NCBI RefSeq assembly: GCF_000144605.1
Contig: NC_014375.1
Span: forward strand, 1,860,001-1,924,000
Length of the DNA stretch: 64,000 nt
Direction of reading: 5' to 3'
DNA from: Brevundimonas subvibrioides ATCC 15264
Lineage (GTDB): Bacteria; Pseudomonadota; Alphaproteobacteria; Caulobacterales; Caulobacteraceae
The notes below the pieces were generated by a model. That model saw nothing but the letters and a program-made list of their open reading frames with translations, did not search any database and had not been told where the DNA came from. Shown one piece after another: positions 53,812 through 63,418 of this stretch. How positions within the stretch are numbered: position 1 is the stretch's first letter; every line of letters begins with the position of its first letter. A program made the translations under genes and the position numbers.

Positions 53812-55134
53812 TCAGTCGGCCGGGTGATCGTCGCGTTCACCCTCGGCCGGTCTGAGGCCGTAGGGCTCGACCAGCTTCCAGACGTGGTCCGGGATCATCG
53901 ACTTCATCCGGCGCGGTTCCTCGCGCCGTAGATGGATCACGGTCTCGGCCGCCTTCATCTCAAGCCGGGTGCGGGCGAATTCCAGGCCGCGCGGCCCGGT
54001 GCGCGGCTGCAACCAGCTGACGATCGGACGGACCCAGTCAGGCATCCGGCGCAGGGGAAGGCCCCCCGCCGCGCGTTCGACATTGGTGATGAAGCCGGCC
54101 ACGGCGACCTTGCGCCTGCCCTTGTCGCCGGGCTCGGACAGCACAACCTCATCGCCGAGCAGGTCCAGCAGTTCCTCGCCACGGTCGTTGCGGACCAGCA
54201 GCCACTGCTCGCCCTGACCCGCCATATAGCCCACCGTGATGTCCGCCAGGGCATTGGTGTAGTCTACGCAGGTCCTGCAGGTGAGGGGGAAGAAGTCCGG
54301 AGCCAGCTGCGAAATCGGCAGGGACAGGAAGGGGATGGTCTTCACCCGGCCGTCCGTGAACCGCAGCTCGACATGATAGTCGGCGCGGAACTCCAGATAG
54401 GTGATGGTGTCGGGGTGCTCCGACAGCAGGGCCAGGAACTCGTGGAACCGCTCGGTCGTGGTGTTGTCCGAACAGGGCGTGCCGACGACGTAGAGGGCGT
54501 CCAGCCCCAGATCGGCTTCCAGACTGCGCAGGGCATAGACCTGGCAAGGGATGCCGATGACGGCGAGACGGCGGTACCCTTGCGCCCTCGCGGCTTCCAG
54601 CAGGGCCAGCAGGGGCGCATAGCCCATCCGCATGCCGCGCACCTCGGCCATGGCCGACGCCTGGGTAACCAGCACCGGCATGGGCCGCCATTTGTCGTCG
54701 GGATCGGGGGCCATGGTCAGGACCGCGTCCACCGCGCCGGTCTCCAGAAGCCGTTCGCCGATTCGGGTGGTGATGCCGGTCCATTGCGCGCCGGGCGCGG
54801 GGGTCTTCAGCGAGGCGCGGACCATCCGCTTCACGGGCCCGAAGAACAGTTCGTCAGGGCGGCTGGCCGGGTCGCGCGGCCGTCCATGCACCCTCGTCTC
54901 CATGGCCGGATAGTCCGGCTTGATGAACTGACAGGCCTTGCCGCACAGCGTCGGGTCTTCCATCCGCGACACGCCGCAGTCGGTGCACAGGTTGCGGGGA
55001 ACGGGGGGGCGTACGGGCGGGGCCCAGACGGGGGCGGCGGGGTCGGCGGAAGCGGGCAAGTCGGGCGTCCCCAGGCACCGGCGTGGCTTGGCCGGATCAT
55101 GAGAAACCCACGCCGCACACAAGGCGTCAAGCAC
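53812..55134 (-). CDS. bciB: FrhB-family iron-sulfur flavoprotein, BciB-like 8-vinyl reductase candidate
   Basis: About 440 residues at most. Domains: an N-terminal Cys cluster (LCTDCGVSRMEDPTLCGKAC), then the HGRPRDPASRPDELFFGP and GAQWTGITTRIGERLLETG blocks, VIGIPCQVYALRSLEADLGL, VVGTPCSDNTTTERFHEFL, LTCRTCVDYTNALADITVGYM and VRNDRGEELLDLLGDE. This block order resembles the ferredoxin-dependent 8-vinyl reductases (BciB) and the related 7-hydroxymethyl chlorophyll reductases, as I remember them. F420-linked activity is unlikely in this lineage. The start is uncertain: GTG 55134 gives a stretch of unlikely composition, and TTG 55059 with GGGGA before it is attractive. Function in this organism is inference. 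Confidence 0.75.
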   Translation of the reverse strand: MLDALCAAWVSHDPAKPRRCLGTPDLPASADPAAPVWAPPVRPPVPRNLCTDCGVSRMEDPTLCGKACQFIKPDYPAMETRVHGRPRDPASRPDELFFGPVKRMVRASLKTPAPGAQWTGITTRIGERLLETGAVDAVLTMAPDPDDKWRPMPVLVTQASAMAEVRGMRMGYAPLLALLEAARAQGYRRLAVIGIPCQVYALRSLEADLGLDALYVVGTPCSDNTTTERFHEFLALLSEHPDTITYLEFRADYHVELRFTDGRVKTIPFLSLPISQLAPDFFPLTCRTCVDYTNALADITVGYMAGQGEQWLLVRNDRGEELLDLLGDEVVLSEPGDKGRRKVAVAGFITNVERAAGGLPLRRMPDWVRPIVSWLQPRTGPRGLEFARTRLEMKAAETVIHLRREEPRRMKSMIPDHVWKLVEPYGLRPAEGERDDHPAD

Positions 55135-55243
55135 GGCGGACGAGACGGGCAGCCAAACGCGCTCAAACAGCGAGCGACCGCGTCGAACCGTCTTCGAACG
55201 AAAAGAGGGGGGAAGTGCGCCATCCCTTCTGCTTCAGAAGAGA

Positions 55244-55320
55244 TGGCGCGAGTGACGGGACTCGAACCCGCGACCTCCGGCGTGACAGGCCGGCACTCTA
55301 ACCAACTGAGCTACACCCGC
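55244..55320 (-). tRNA. tRNA-Asp (anticodon GTC)
   Basis: Complete 77-base cloverleaf on the minus strand with encoded CCA. The acceptor GCGGGTG/CACTCGC has one G-U pair, and the loop CTGTCAC between CCGGC and GCCGG gives GTC. Confidence 0.97.
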
Positions 55321-55421
55321 GTTTCCCGCCGCGGCGTTTCCGTCCCGGCGAGGGGCGTCGTTTAGGCGGGGGCTCGCCGGTGTGTCAAGCGACGATCAGA
55401 GCCAATTCCGAAACTTCCTCA

Positions 55422-57005
55422 TCAACCCACGGTCACCGGGCTGGATGCGGGGGCCGGCGGCTCGTAATGCACCCCCACGCCCGGTCCCAGCGGCAGGTCC
55501 AGCGCGACCCAGGCCGCCACCATGATCAACCCGGCCACCAGGAAGGACCCGGCATAGGGCAGCATGGTCGCCATCAGCGAACCGAGGCCGAATCGCGGAT
55601 CCCAGCGCTGGGCGAAGGCCAGGATCAGCGGGAAATAGCTCATCAGCGGCGTGGCGATGTTGGTGACCGAATCGCCCATCCGGTACGCGGCCGTGGTCAT
55701 CTCGGGGCTGATGCCCAGCAGCATGAACATCGGCACCACAATCGGAGCCAGGGCCGACCACTTGGCGGAGGCCGAGCCGATGAAAAGGTCGAAGAAGCAC
55801 GACACCAGCACGACCGAAATCAGCAGGAGGGGGGTCGGCATGGCCAGCTCGCGCAGGCTCGCAGCGGCATTGACGGCCAGGATCGGCCCCAGACCGGACC
55901 AGTTGAACATGGCCACGAAGTGGGCGGCGAAGAAGGCCAGCACGATATAGGGGGCCAGGACCGAGATGCCTTCGCCCATCATCCGGACCAGGTCCCGATG
56001 GCTGCGGATCGTCGAGGCCCCGACGCCGTAGGCGGCACCGGTCACGAAGAAGGTCACGGCGAAGAAGGCCGCGAGCGATCGGTACAGGGGATTGAACGTC
56101 TGGGCCGGTTCGGCTTCCGGATCGACGAAGGGCGACCCGGGCAGAAGGGTGATGAGCGTCCACAGGGCGATCATGCCCAGCAAGGCCAGGCCGGCGAAGA
56201 CCAGACCCTTCTTCTCGATGCCGGTCAGGGGCTCGCGCTCTTCCTTCGCGGGCGGGGCGACGCCCTTGGCGGGCACCCACTGGCCGAGGCGCGGTTCGAT
56301 GACCCGGTCGGTCAGGAACCAGACGATGGGCGTGAAGACCAGCACGACGCCCACGATGAAGAACCAGTTGCCGGCGATGCTGACCTTATAGCCGGGATCG
56401 ATCAGGTGGGCGGCGGGCTCGGTGATTCCCAGGATCAGGGCATCGGACGCCCCCGGAAACAGATTGCCCGCATAGCCGCCCGACACGGCCGCGAAACCGG
56501 CCGCGAGCCCCGCCAGGGGATGTCTTCCTGCCGCTGCGAAAATCACGGCGGCGAGGGGGATGACGACGACATAGGAGGCGTCGGACGCATGGTGCGAGAC
56601 CATGCCGACGATCACCACCACGGGCGTCAGGATGATCTTGGGCGCGTTCAGGAGCGCGCCCCGGATGGCCGTGGTGAACAGGCCCGTGCGTTCGGCGACG
56701 GCGGCCCCGTAGATGATGGTGATGACGATCCCCAGAGGCGGAAAGTCCGCCAGCGTCCGGGGCATCCCGATGATCAGCTTCTCGAGGTTCTCGGAAGACA
56801 GCAGGCTCTGGGCCAGCAGGACTTCCTGCGTCACCGGATTGACCGCCGACCAGCCCAGGTGCGCACCGACCAGGCTGAGCGCCACCATGCCCACGATCAG
56901 CCACAGGAACAGGAAGACAGGATCCGGCAGTCGATTTCCGGTTCGCTCGATGAAACCCAGGAAACCTCTGGCGGGCGGCAGCTGATCGGGAGTCACGTCG
57001 CTCAT
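55422..57005 (-). CDS. AbgT-family transporter
   Basis: Inner-membrane transporter of about 527 residues and some 11-13 helices. AbgT members take up p-aminobenzoyl-glutamate or export sulfonamides with the proton gradient. VGMVSHHASDASYVVVIPLAAVIFAAAGRHP and AFAAVSGGYAGNLFPGASDALILGITEPAAHL are the family signatures (SGGYAGNLFPG-type loops). Also visible are FNWSGLGPILAVN and MGDSVTNIATPLMSYFPLI. Substrate not predictable from sequence. Divergent from the nuo operon. Confidence 0.9.
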   Translation of the reverse strand: MSDVTPDQLPPARGFLGFIERTGNRLPDPVFLFLWLIVGMVALSLVGAHLGWSAVNPVTQEVLLAQSLLSSENLEKLIIGMPRTLADFPPLGIVITIIYGAAVAERTGLFTTAIRGALLNAPKIILTPVVVIVGMVSHHASDASYVVVIPLAAVIFAAAGRHPLAGLAAGFAAVSGGYAGNLFPGASDALILGITEPAAHLIDPGYKVSIAGNWFFIVGVVLVFTPIVWFLTDRVIEPRLGQWVPAKGVAPPAKEEREPLTGIEKKGLVFAGLALLGMIALWTLITLLPGSPFVDPEAEPAQTFNPLYRSLAAFFAVTFFVTGAAYGVGASTIRSHRDLVRMMGEGISVLAPYIVLAFFAAHFVAMFNWSGLGPILAVNAAASLRELAMPTPLLLISVVLVSCFFDLFIGSASAKWSALAPIVVPMFMLLGISPEMTTAAYRMGDSVTNIATPLMSYFPLILAFAQRWDPRFGLGSLMATMLPYAGSFLVAGLIMVAAWVALDLPLGPGVGVHYEPPAPASSPVTVG

Positions 57006-57128
57006 GGGCAGGCGCTGTCCTTTACGGAGGGAAAGCGGCCATAAGGTCAGATGGAGGGCCGCAAGGGCAACCCCGGTGCGTCAATCTATGCGAACGGCTC
57101 GCAACAATAATCCTTTCGTCGCATGGGT

Positions 57129-57157
57129 TTGAACCGCCGCGATCTTGGGTCTAGAAA
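57129..57157 (+). promoter_or_regulatory. Candidate promoter of the nuo operon
   Basis: TTGAAC (57129-57134), 17 bases, TAGAAA (57152-57157), 45 bases before the nuoA start. It is the only good -35/-10 pair in the divergent abgT-nuoA gap on this strand. Confidence 0.5.
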
Positions 57158-57201
57158 GCGCCGAATCCGCCGCCTCCCCCGTCGGCAGGGACATTTTCCG
57201 A

Positions 57202-57579
57202 ATGAACGCTTTCCTTCTGCAATATCTGCCCATCGTGATCTTCCTCGGGATCGCGACGGTGCTGGGCATCGGCTTCATGGTCGCCGCCTGGGTGCTGGCT
57301 CCCTCGAACCCCGACTCCGAAAAGCTGTCGGCCTATGAGTGCGGGTTCAACGCCTTCGACGACGCACGGATGAAGTTCGACGTGCGGTTCTACCTCGTGT
57401 CGATCCTCTTCATCATCTTCGACCTGGAAGTGGCCTTCCTGTTCCCCTGGGCGGTATCGATCTTTGACCTGGGGCAAGGGGCCATGGTGTTCGCCTTCTG
57501 GTCGATGATGGCCTTCCTCGGCGTGCTCACGGTCGGCTTCATCTACGAATGGAAGAAGGGCGCGCTGGAATGGCAATAA
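57202..57579 (+). CDS. nuoA: NADH-quinone oxidoreductase subunit A
   Basis: Membrane subunit of complex I, 125 residues with three helices. [42 protein letters not shown] is the family hallmark region (positions about 43-84), with the quinone-site-linking Cys-Gly loop. ATG 57202 gives the normal short N-terminus. Its last 10 bases overlap nuoB. Confidence 0.96.
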   Translation: MNAFLLQYLPIVIFLGIATVLGIGFMVAAWVLAPSNPDSEKLSAYECGFNAFDDARMKFDVRFYLVSILFIIFDLEVAFLFPWAVSIFDLGQGAMVFAFWSMMAFLGVLTVGFIYEWKKGALEWQ

Positions 57580-58151
57580 TCGCTCCGAGCAGCCCGCTGC
57601 CCACGGCCTATGGCCAGGGCGGTCGCTCCACGGTCGAGGGCTATGATCCCAAGATCCACGACAAGTTCTTCGAGGCGGTCAACACCGAGATCGCCGAGCA
57701 GGGGTTTCTTACGGCCTCGCTGGATGACGTCATCAACTGGGCCCGTACGGGGTCGCTGATGTGGATGACGTTCGGTCTGGCCTGCTGCGCCGTGGAGATG
57801 ATCCAGGCCTCGATGCCGCGCTATGATCTGGAGCGCTTCGGCATGGCTCCGCGCGCCAGCCCGCGTCAGTCGGACCTGATGATCGTGGCCGGAACCCTGA
57901 CCAACAAGATGGCTCCGGCCCTGCGCAAGGTCTACGACCAGATGCCGGACCCGCGCTACGTGCTGTCGATGGGCAGCTGCGCCAACGGCGGTGGCTACTA
58001 CCACTACAGCTACAGCGTCGTTCGCGGCTGCGACCGGATCGTGCCGGTGGATGCCTATGTGCCGGGCTGCCCGCCCACCGCCGAGGCGCTAATCTACGGC
58101 CTGCTGCAGCTGCAGAAGAAGATCCGTCGCACGGGGACCATCGACCGGTGA
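57570..58151 (+). CDS. nuoB: NADH-quinone oxidoreductase subunit B
   Basis: Carries cluster N2, which reduces quinone. The 193 residues include [27 protein letters not shown] and [11 protein letters not shown], which give all four cluster cysteines. ATG 57570 lies inside the end of nuoA; the alphaproteobacterial N-terminal extension of about 40 residues precedes the domain. Confidence 0.97.
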   Translation: MAIIAPSSPLPTAYGQGGRSTVEGYDPKIHDKFFEAVNTEIAEQGFLTASLDDVINWARTGSLMWMTFGLACCAVEMIQASMPRYDLERFGMAPRASPRQSDLMIVAGTLTNKMAPALRKVYDQMPDPRYVLSMGSCANGGGYYHYSYSVVRGCDRIVPVDAYVPGCPPTAEALIYGLLQLQKKIRRTGTIDR

Positions 58152-58843
58152 CCGAGTTCGAACAGCCCAAATACGCGACCGGCCACCTGGCGACCGTCGC
58201 CGCCAACACCGCCGTGCTGACGCCGCTGGGCCAGGAGATGGTCGCTGCGCTGCAGGTCGACGCGACCGTGGCCTATGGCGAACTGACCCTGACCTGCCAC
58301 CGCGACCGGATCGTGGGCGTGCTGACGGACCTGCGCGACCGCTTCGGCTTCCAGCAGCTGCTGGATGTCTGCGGCGTCGACTATCCCGACCGGGCCGAAC
58401 GGTTCGACGTCGTCTATCATCTTCTCAGCCTGACCCGGAACGCCCGCGTCCGGGTCAAGGTCACGACCGACGAGGTCGCGCCGGTCCCGACCGTCATCTC
58501 CGTGTATCCGTCAGCCGAATGGTTCGAGCGCGAGGCGTTCGACATGTACGGCATGCTGTTCTCGGACCATCCGGACCTGCGTCGCCTGCTGACCGACTAC
58601 GGGTTCCAGGGCCATCCGCTGCGCAAGGATTTCCCCATGACCGGCTATGTCGAGGTCCGGTACGACGAGGAGCAGAAGCGGGTGGTCTATGAACCCGTCA
58701 AGCTGACGCAGGAATTCCGCAACTTCGATTTCCTGTCGCCCTGGGAGGGCGCGGAGTATCCGGCCGACGTCCTGCCCGGTGACGAAAAGGCGGCGCAGGC
58801 GAAAGCCGTGGGCGCGACCGCGCCGTCGGGAGGGAAAGCCTGA
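58148..58843 (+). CDS. nuoC: NADH-quinone oxidoreductase subunit C
   Basis: Peripheral 30-kDa subunit, 231 residues. [25 protein letters not shown] and [37 protein letters not shown] are characteristic. GTG 58148 overlaps the nuoB stop; nuoD overlaps by one base. The C-terminus has a lineage-specific tail of about 25 residues. Confidence 0.96.
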   Translation: MTEFEQPKYATGHLATVAANTAVLTPLGQEMVAALQVDATVAYGELTLTCHRDRIVGVLTDLRDRFGFQQLLDVCGVDYPDRAERFDVVYHLLSLTRNARVRVKVTTDEVAPVPTVISVYPSAEWFEREAFDMYGMLFSDHPDLRRLLTDYGFQGHPLRKDFPMTGYVEVRYDEEQKRVVYEPVKLTQEFRNFDFLSPWEGAEYPADVLPGDEKAAQAKAVGATAPSGGKA

Positions 58844-60138
58844 TGGCTGACGGACACCCCATCGCCAACGCATCGCCCACCCGCGCCGAGCTGGACGTCG
58901 TCGCCGACGACCTGGGCCACATCGCCTTCGGCGATCCCCGGACCGCTCACGCGCGGGAGATGGACGACCGCAAGTTCACCATCAACTTCGGCCCGCAGCA
59001 CCCGGCCGCGCACGGCGTGCTGCGTCTGGTGCTGGAGCTGGACGGGGAAGTGGTCGAGCGCGTCGATCCGCACATCGGCCTGCTGCACCGCGGCACCGAG
59101 AAGCTGATGGAGGCGCGCACCTACCTCCAGAACGTGCCCTATCTGGACCGGCTCGACTACGTCGCACCGATGAACCAGGAGCATGCCTTCTGCTTGGCCA
59201 TCGAGCGGCTGATGGGGATCGAGGTCCCGTACCGGGCCCAGCTCATCCGCGTCCTGTATTCGGAAATCGGCCGCATCCTGTCGCACATGCTGAACGTCAC
59301 GACCCAGGCGCTGGACGTCGGGGCCCTGACGCCACCCCTGTGGGGGTTCGAGCAGCGCGAAAAGCTGATGGTGTTCTACGAGCGGGCTTGCGGCGCGCGC
59401 CTGCACGCCAACTATTTCCGGCCGGGCGGCGTCCATCAGGACTTGCCGATGGCCCTGATCGACGACATCGGCCGCTGGTGCGCCGAGTTCCCGACGGCCC
59501 TGGCCGATATCGAGAGCCTGGTCACCGAGAACCGCATCTTCAAACAGCGCAACGTCGACATCGGCATCGTCTCCAAGGAACAGGCCCTTGAGTGGGGCTT
59601 CTCCGGCGTGATGCTGCGCGGCTCGGACATCGCCTGGGACCTGCGCAAGTCGCAGCCCTACGAATGCTATGCCGAGCTCGATTTCGACGTGGTGGTCGGC
59701 AAGAACGGCGACTGCTGGGACCGCTATCTCGTTCGCGTGGAAGAGATGAAGCAGTCGGTGCACATCATGGAGCAGTGCATCCACAAGCTGCGCAACTGTC
59801 CGGGCGAGCCCGTGATGGTCGAGAACAACAAGATCGTGCCACCCACGCGGGGCGAGATGAAGCGGTCGATGGAAGCCCTTATCCATCACTTCAAGCTCTA
59901 CACCGAAGGGTTCCACACCCCGGCTGGCGAGGTCTATGCCGCCGTCGAGGCCCCCAAGGGCGAGTTCGGAATCTATCTGGTCTCGGACGGCACCAACAAG
60001 CCGTACCGGGTGAAGATCAGCGCCCCGGGCTTCCGTCACCTGCAGGCCATGGACTGGATGAACCGCGGCCACATGCTGGCCGACGTGTCCGCCATCCTCG
60101 GCTCGCTCGACATCGTCTTCGGCGAGGTCGATCGCTGA
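58843..60138 (+). CDS. nuoD: NADH-quinone oxidoreductase subunit D
   Basis: Forms the quinone pocket with NuoB. The 431 residues have [22 protein letters not shown] (pocket loop), [32 protein letters not shown] and [20 protein letters not shown]. It is separate from NuoC here, as in alphaproteobacteria and mitochondria. About 45 residues precede the core domain. Confidence 0.97.
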   Translation: MADGHPIANASPTRAELDVVADDLGHIAFGDPRTAHAREMDDRKFTINFGPQHPAAHGVLRLVLELDGEVVERVDPHIGLLHRGTEKLMEARTYLQNVPYLDRLDYVAPMNQEHAFCLAIERLMGIEVPYRAQLIRVLYSEIGRILSHMLNVTTQALDVGALTPPLWGFEQREKLMVFYERACGARLHANYFRPGGVHQDLPMALIDDIGRWCAEFPTALADIESLVTENRIFKQRNVDIGIVSKEQALEWGFSGVMLRGSDIAWDLRKSQPYECYAELDFDVVVGKNGDCWDRYLVRVEEMKQSVHIMEQCIHKLRNCPGEPVMVENNKIVPPTRGEMKRSMEALIHHFKLYTEGFHTPAGEVYAAVEAPKGEFGIYLVSDGTNKPYRVKISAPGFRHLQAMDWMNRGHMLADVSAILGSLDIVFGEVDR

Positions 60139-60139
60139 C

Positions 60140-60538
60140 ATGAGCGCCTTCGCCGTCGATCCCGTTTTCACTCCGCTTCAGTGGATCGCCTTTTCGGGCT
60201 TCCTGCTGACGGCGGTGCTGATCCAGTTCGCCTTTTCGCCGAAGCGTCGCGCGATCATGGGTCGGGCGAAGTTCGCCCTCGCTTCCGCAGTCGTCGCCAC
60301 GCCCGGGATTGCCGGCGTGACCCTGGTGCGCGGGGCCTACAGGGCCGGCTATCTGGAGGAGGGCCGAGGCTTCCTGGAAGCCAATCTGCGCTCCATCGTC
60401 TGGATGAGCGGCTTCATCTTCCTCAGCCAGCTGGCCGTGCGGTTCGCGCCGCCGATGTCCTGGCTGTCGCGCGATCTCGCCCATGCCGGCAAGGCGGTCT
60501 GGAGCGCGCGTCTCAATCGCTGGATGGGTAGAGCATGA
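60140..60538 (+). CDS. Membrane protein inserted in the nuo operon
   Basis: One hundred and thirty-two residues starting two bases after nuoD and ending with a four-base overlap into nuoE (ATGA), so surely part of the operon. Three hydrophobic segments (about 12-30, 46-66, 86-104) and basic loops (SPKRRAIMGRAK, RLNRWMGRA). Not a Nuo subunit I recognise. Its constant coupling suggests an assembly or stability factor, but no motif shows this. Confidence 0.72.
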   Translation: MSAFAVDPVFTPLQWIAFSGFLLTAVLIQFAFSPKRRAIMGRAKFALASAVVATPGIAGVTLVRGAYRAGYLEEGRGFLEANLRSIVWMSGFIFLSQLAVRFAPPMSWLSRDLAHAGKAVWSARLNRWMGRA

Positions 60539-61203
60539 GCGTCCGTCGTCTCGCCAAGGATCAACCGGCCTCGTTCGCCTTCTCGAAGGAGACGATGAAG
60601 AAGGTCGACTGGTGGATCGCCAAATACCCGGCCGACCGCGCGCGTTCGGCCGTGATCCCCATGCTGTGGCTGGTGCAGAAGCAGGAGGGCTGGGTCTCCG
60701 AGCCCGCCATCCGCGCCATCGCCGACAAGCTCGACATGGCCTACATCCGGGTGCTGGAGGTCGCGACCTTCTACACGATGTTCATGCTGGAGCCGGTCGG
60801 CTCGGCGGCCCTGATCCAGGTCTGCGGCACGACGCCTTGCATGCTGCGCGGCTCGGGCGAGCTGATGAAGGTCTGCAAGAGCCGGATCGGTGAAAAGCAG
60901 ACCCTGTCGGCCGACGGCAAGTTCTACTGGGAAGAGGTCGAGTGCCTGGGGGCCTGCGTCAACGCCCCGATGGCCATGATCAACGACTACTATTTCGAGG
61001 ATCTGACCGCTGCCGACCTGAACCAGATCATCGACGACTTCGCGGCGGGCAAGGCCCCGAAGCCGGGTACGCGCATCGACCGCGTGAACTCGGCGCCCGA
61101 GGGCGGACCGCTGACCCTGACCGATCCCGGGCTCTATGACGGCACGGCCGCCAAGCCGATCTCGAAGCTGCCGAACAGCGATCCTGCGCCGGTGCCCGCA
61201 TGA
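60535..61203 (+). CDS. nuoE: NADH-quinone oxidoreductase subunit E
   Basis: Holds a 2Fe-2S cluster in the NADH module. The 222 residues include VCGTTPCMLRGSGEL and VECLGACVNAPMAMIND, giving the C-x4-C and C-x3-C ligands. The last 50 or so residues (after FEDLTAADLNQIIDDF) form a Pro/Lys-rich tail typical of alphaproteobacteria. Overlaps the next small gene by four bases. Confidence 0.96.
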   Translation: MSVRRLAKDQPASFAFSKETMKKVDWWIAKYPADRARSAVIPMLWLVQKQEGWVSEPAIRAIADKLDMAYIRVLEVATFYTMFMLEPVGSAALIQVCGTTPCMLRGSGELMKVCKSRIGEKQTLSADGKFYWEEVECLGACVNAPMAMINDYYFEDLTAADLNQIIDDFAAGKAPKPGTRIDRVNSAPEGGPLTLTDPGLYDGTAAKPISKLPNSDPAPVPA

Positions 61204-61421
61204 GCGAGGCCAGCGACCCCAAATCACCGAAGGCCCTTCAGGGCAGCGGAGCCGCGTTTTTCGCGATCGGGGTGACCTTCCTCATCCTGGGCCTCACCGA
61301 CGGCGACCGGCTGGCCTTCGTGGGCGTCGGCGCGGCCTTCTTCGCCATCGGTGCCGCCATGTTCGCCAAGGCGCGCAAGGCGGGTGAGTCCGACGCGTCC
61401 AGGGGCGAGGGCGATCAGTGA
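61200..61421 (+). CDS. Small two-helix membrane protein in the nuo operon
   Basis: Seventy-three residues with two membrane helices (FFAIGVTFLILGL and AFFAIGAAMFAKA), a charged N-terminus and an acidic C-terminus. Overlaps nuoE and the next gene by four bases each. No family recognised. Confidence 0.65.
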   Translation: MSEASDPKSPKALQGSGAAFFAIGVTFLILGLTDGDRLAFVGVGAAFFAIGAAMFAKARKAGESDASRGEGDQ

Positions 61422-61699
61422 CCGCGCCGGACCTCGAGACCGAAGAAGGCCGCGCCGCCTATCGCAAGGAGCTGCGACAGGTCGCTCTGCCCCTGCGCTG
61501 GGGCGGGCTGGCGCTGATCATTCTCGCCGCCCTGTTCTGCGTCGCGGCCTCGCGCGAGCTTCTGGGTCTGCCTGCCGGCACGATCGTCGTCGGCTACGGC
61601 ATGCTGGCCGCCGGATGGGCGATGGTGATCGCCACGACCTTCCTGCGCACCCGTCACCACCGCCAGCGCATGGCCGAGCTGGAAGGTTCGACGCGATGA
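61418..61699 (+). CDS. Small membrane protein in the nuo operon
   Basis: Ninety-three residues starting at GTG 61418, which overlaps the preceding stop in GTGA. Two hydrophobic helices (GGLALIILAALFCVAA and VVGYGMLAAGWAMVIATTFL) between charged ends. The gene pair with 61200-61421 looks like duplicated small membrane proteins by layout, though not by sequence. Function unknown. Confidence 0.65.
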   Translation: MTAPDLETEEGRAAYRKELRQVALPLRWGGLALIILAALFCVAASRELLGLPAGTIVVGYGMLAAGWAMVIATTFLRTRHHRQRMAELEGSTR

Positions 61700-61789
61700 C
61701 CGTCGTTCGCCTTGCCGCCGGCCGGCCGTCGCGCGACTGTGCCACAAGCGGTGCAGTATCGCGGATCGCAAGACGCTCGGGGGATCGTC

Positions 61790-62101
61790 GTGACATCCAG
61801 GAAATCGACCCGCAAGCCCGCCCGGCGCAACGTCGCCGGTCTGGTCATGGCCAATCTGATGGTGGCCGGTTCCCTGTCGCTGAGCGGCGCCTCGGTGCAG
61901 CCCCAGCCGCCGCGTCCCACCTCGCCGTCCCCTTCGCCCGTGTCCCCCGGTTCCCCGAATGCGCCTGAACGCCCAGCATCCCCAGTCGGAGAGCGGACGC
62001 CTCCGCCCGACGAACGCTCTCGCGGCGATCGCCGAAGCGAACTCTCGCGCCCACGCGGCAGCGGGAACGGCCGGGGTGGTCGGGGCAGGGGAGGCTCTCT
62101 G
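61790..62101 (+). other. Unexplained coding-like stretch before nuoF (possible leader peptide or N-terminal extension)
   Basis: From GTG 61790, with a GGGGG ribosome site six bases upstream, one frame stays open straight into nuoF. It encodes a basic start ([13 protein letters not shown]), a hydrophobic helix ([21 protein letters not shown]) and a Pro/Ser-rich run, then an Arg/Gly-rich run that looks non-coding. Third-position GC is high for about the first 55 codons, then the signal moves to another frame, which contains the 47-codon gene at 61959-62102. Either a small exported protein gene with a frameshift or an odd NuoF extension. A further frame from 61696 to 61968 also exists. Confidence 0.35.
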
Positions 62102-62102
62102 A
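61959..62102 (+). CDS. Candidate 47-residue protein coupled to nuoF
   Basis: Starts [17 protein letters not shown] and ends in an Ala-rich helix ([18 protein letters not shown]). Its TGA overlaps the nuoF ATG in TGATG, the same coupling used throughout this operon. GC at third positions is strong in this frame and weak in the others over the same bases. There is no clear ribosome site, so it may be the tail of a frameshifted longer gene. Confidence 0.4.
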   Translation: MRLNAQHPQSESGRLRPTNALAAIAEANSRAHAAAGTAGVVGAGEAL

Positions 62103-63415
62103 TGGTCGGTCTGCTGGAAGACAAGGATCGCATCTTCACCAACCTGTACGGTCTCCAGGATTGGGGTCTGGAAGGCGCGAAGAACCGCGGCTGCTGGAAC
62201 GCCACGAAGGACATGCTGGACATGGGCCGCGACTGGCTCATCACCAACGTCAAGAACTCGGGCCTGCGCGGCCGAGGCGGCGCCGGCTTCTCGACCGGCC
62301 TGAAGTGGTCCTTCATGCCCAAGGAGGTGAAGGATCGTCCTCACTACCTGGTCGTCAACGCCGACGAATCCGAGCCCGGCACCTGCAAGGACCGGGAGAT
62401 CATGCGCCATGATCCCCACCTGCTGATCGAGGGCTGCCTGATCGCCTCCTTCGCGATGCAGGCCCACGCCTGCTACATCTATCTGCGCGGCGAGTATGTG
62501 CTCGAGCGCGAGCGGATGGAGGCGGCGGTCAAGCAGGCCTATGAGGCCCGGCTGATCGGCAAGAACAACATCCACGGCTGGGACTTCGACGTCTACATTC
62601 ACCACGGCGCGGGCGCCTACATCTGCGGCGAAGAGACCGCCCTGCTAGAAAGCCTCGAGGGCAAGAAGGGCCAGCCGCGCCTGAAGCCGCCGTTCCCGGC
62701 CGGTGCGGGCCTCTACGGTTGCCCGACCACGGTCAACAACGTCGAGTCGATCGCCGTCGTCGGCACCATCCTGCGTCGGGGGGCCGAATGGTTCGCCGGC
62801 TTCGGCCGTCCGAACAACACCGGCACCAAGCTGATGAGCATCAGCGGCCACGTGAACCGGCCGTGCAATGTCGAAGAAGCCATGTCGATCCCGCTGCGCC
62901 AGCTGATCGAGGATCACTGCGGTGGCGTGCGCGGCGGCTGGGACAATCTGAAGGCCATCATCCCGGGCGGCGTCTCGGTGCCCCTGATCACGCGCGAGAT
63001 GAGCGAGGTCGCGCTGATGGACTTCGACAGTCTGCGTGAGATGAAGTCGGGTCTGGGCACGGCGGCCGTGGTCGTGATGGACAACTCCACCGACCTGGTG
63101 AAGGCGATCGCGCGCATCAGCTATTTCTACAAGCACGAGAGCTGCGGCCAGTGCACGCCTTGCCGCGAAGGCACCGGCTGGATGTGGCGCGTGCTGGAGC
63201 GGATGGCCGTGGGCGAGGCCGATCCGGGCGAGATCGACATGCTGCTGGAAGTCTCGACCCAGATCGAGGGCCACACCATCTGCGCGCTCGGCGACGCCGC
63301 CGCCTGGCCGGTCCAGGGGCTGATCCGCCATTTCCGCCACGAGATCGAGGACCGCATCTCGCAGTACCGCACCCGCCGCGCGAACTTCGCCGGCCACGCG
63401 ATCGCGGCGGAGTAG
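62102..63415 (+). CDS. nuoF: NADH-quinone oxidoreductase subunit F
   Basis: NADH-oxidising flavoprotein (FMN plus 4Fe-4S), 437 residues. [20 protein letters not shown] binds [22 protein letters not shown]-type motif (here [17 protein letters not shown]) and [19 protein letters not shown] bind NADH, and [17 protein letters not shown] plus a later TICALGDAA hold the cluster cysteines. ATG 62102 gives the family N-terminus ([14 protein letters not shown]). An open frame continues upstream, discussed separately. Confidence 0.97.
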   Translation: MVGLLEDKDRIFTNLYGLQDWGLEGAKNRGCWNATKDMLDMGRDWLITNVKNSGLRGRGGAGFSTGLKWSFMPKEVKDRPHYLVVNADESEPGTCKDREIMRHDPHLLIEGCLIASFAMQAHACYIYLRGEYVLERERMEAAVKQAYEARLIGKNNIHGWDFDVYIHHGAGAYICGEETALLESLEGKKGQPRLKPPFPAGAGLYGCPTTVNNVESIAVVGTILRRGAEWFAGFGRPNNTGTKLMSISGHVNRPCNVEEAMSIPLRQLIEDHCGGVRGGWDNLKAIIPGGVSVPLITREMSEVALMDFDSLREMKSGLGTAAVVVMDNSTDLVKAIARISYFYKHESCGQCTPCREGTGWMWRVLERMAVGEADPGEIDMLLEVSTQIEGHTICALGDAAAWPVQGLIRHFRHEIEDRISQYRTRRANFAGHAIAAE

Positions 63416-63418
63416 GGG

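Noticed and set aside
53812-55134. Annotation as coenzyme F420 hydrogenase beta subunit
   Set aside because: The family name alone would mislead: there are no F420 or hydrogenase genes nearby, alphaproteobacteria generally lack F420, and the motif order fits BciB-like enzymes better.
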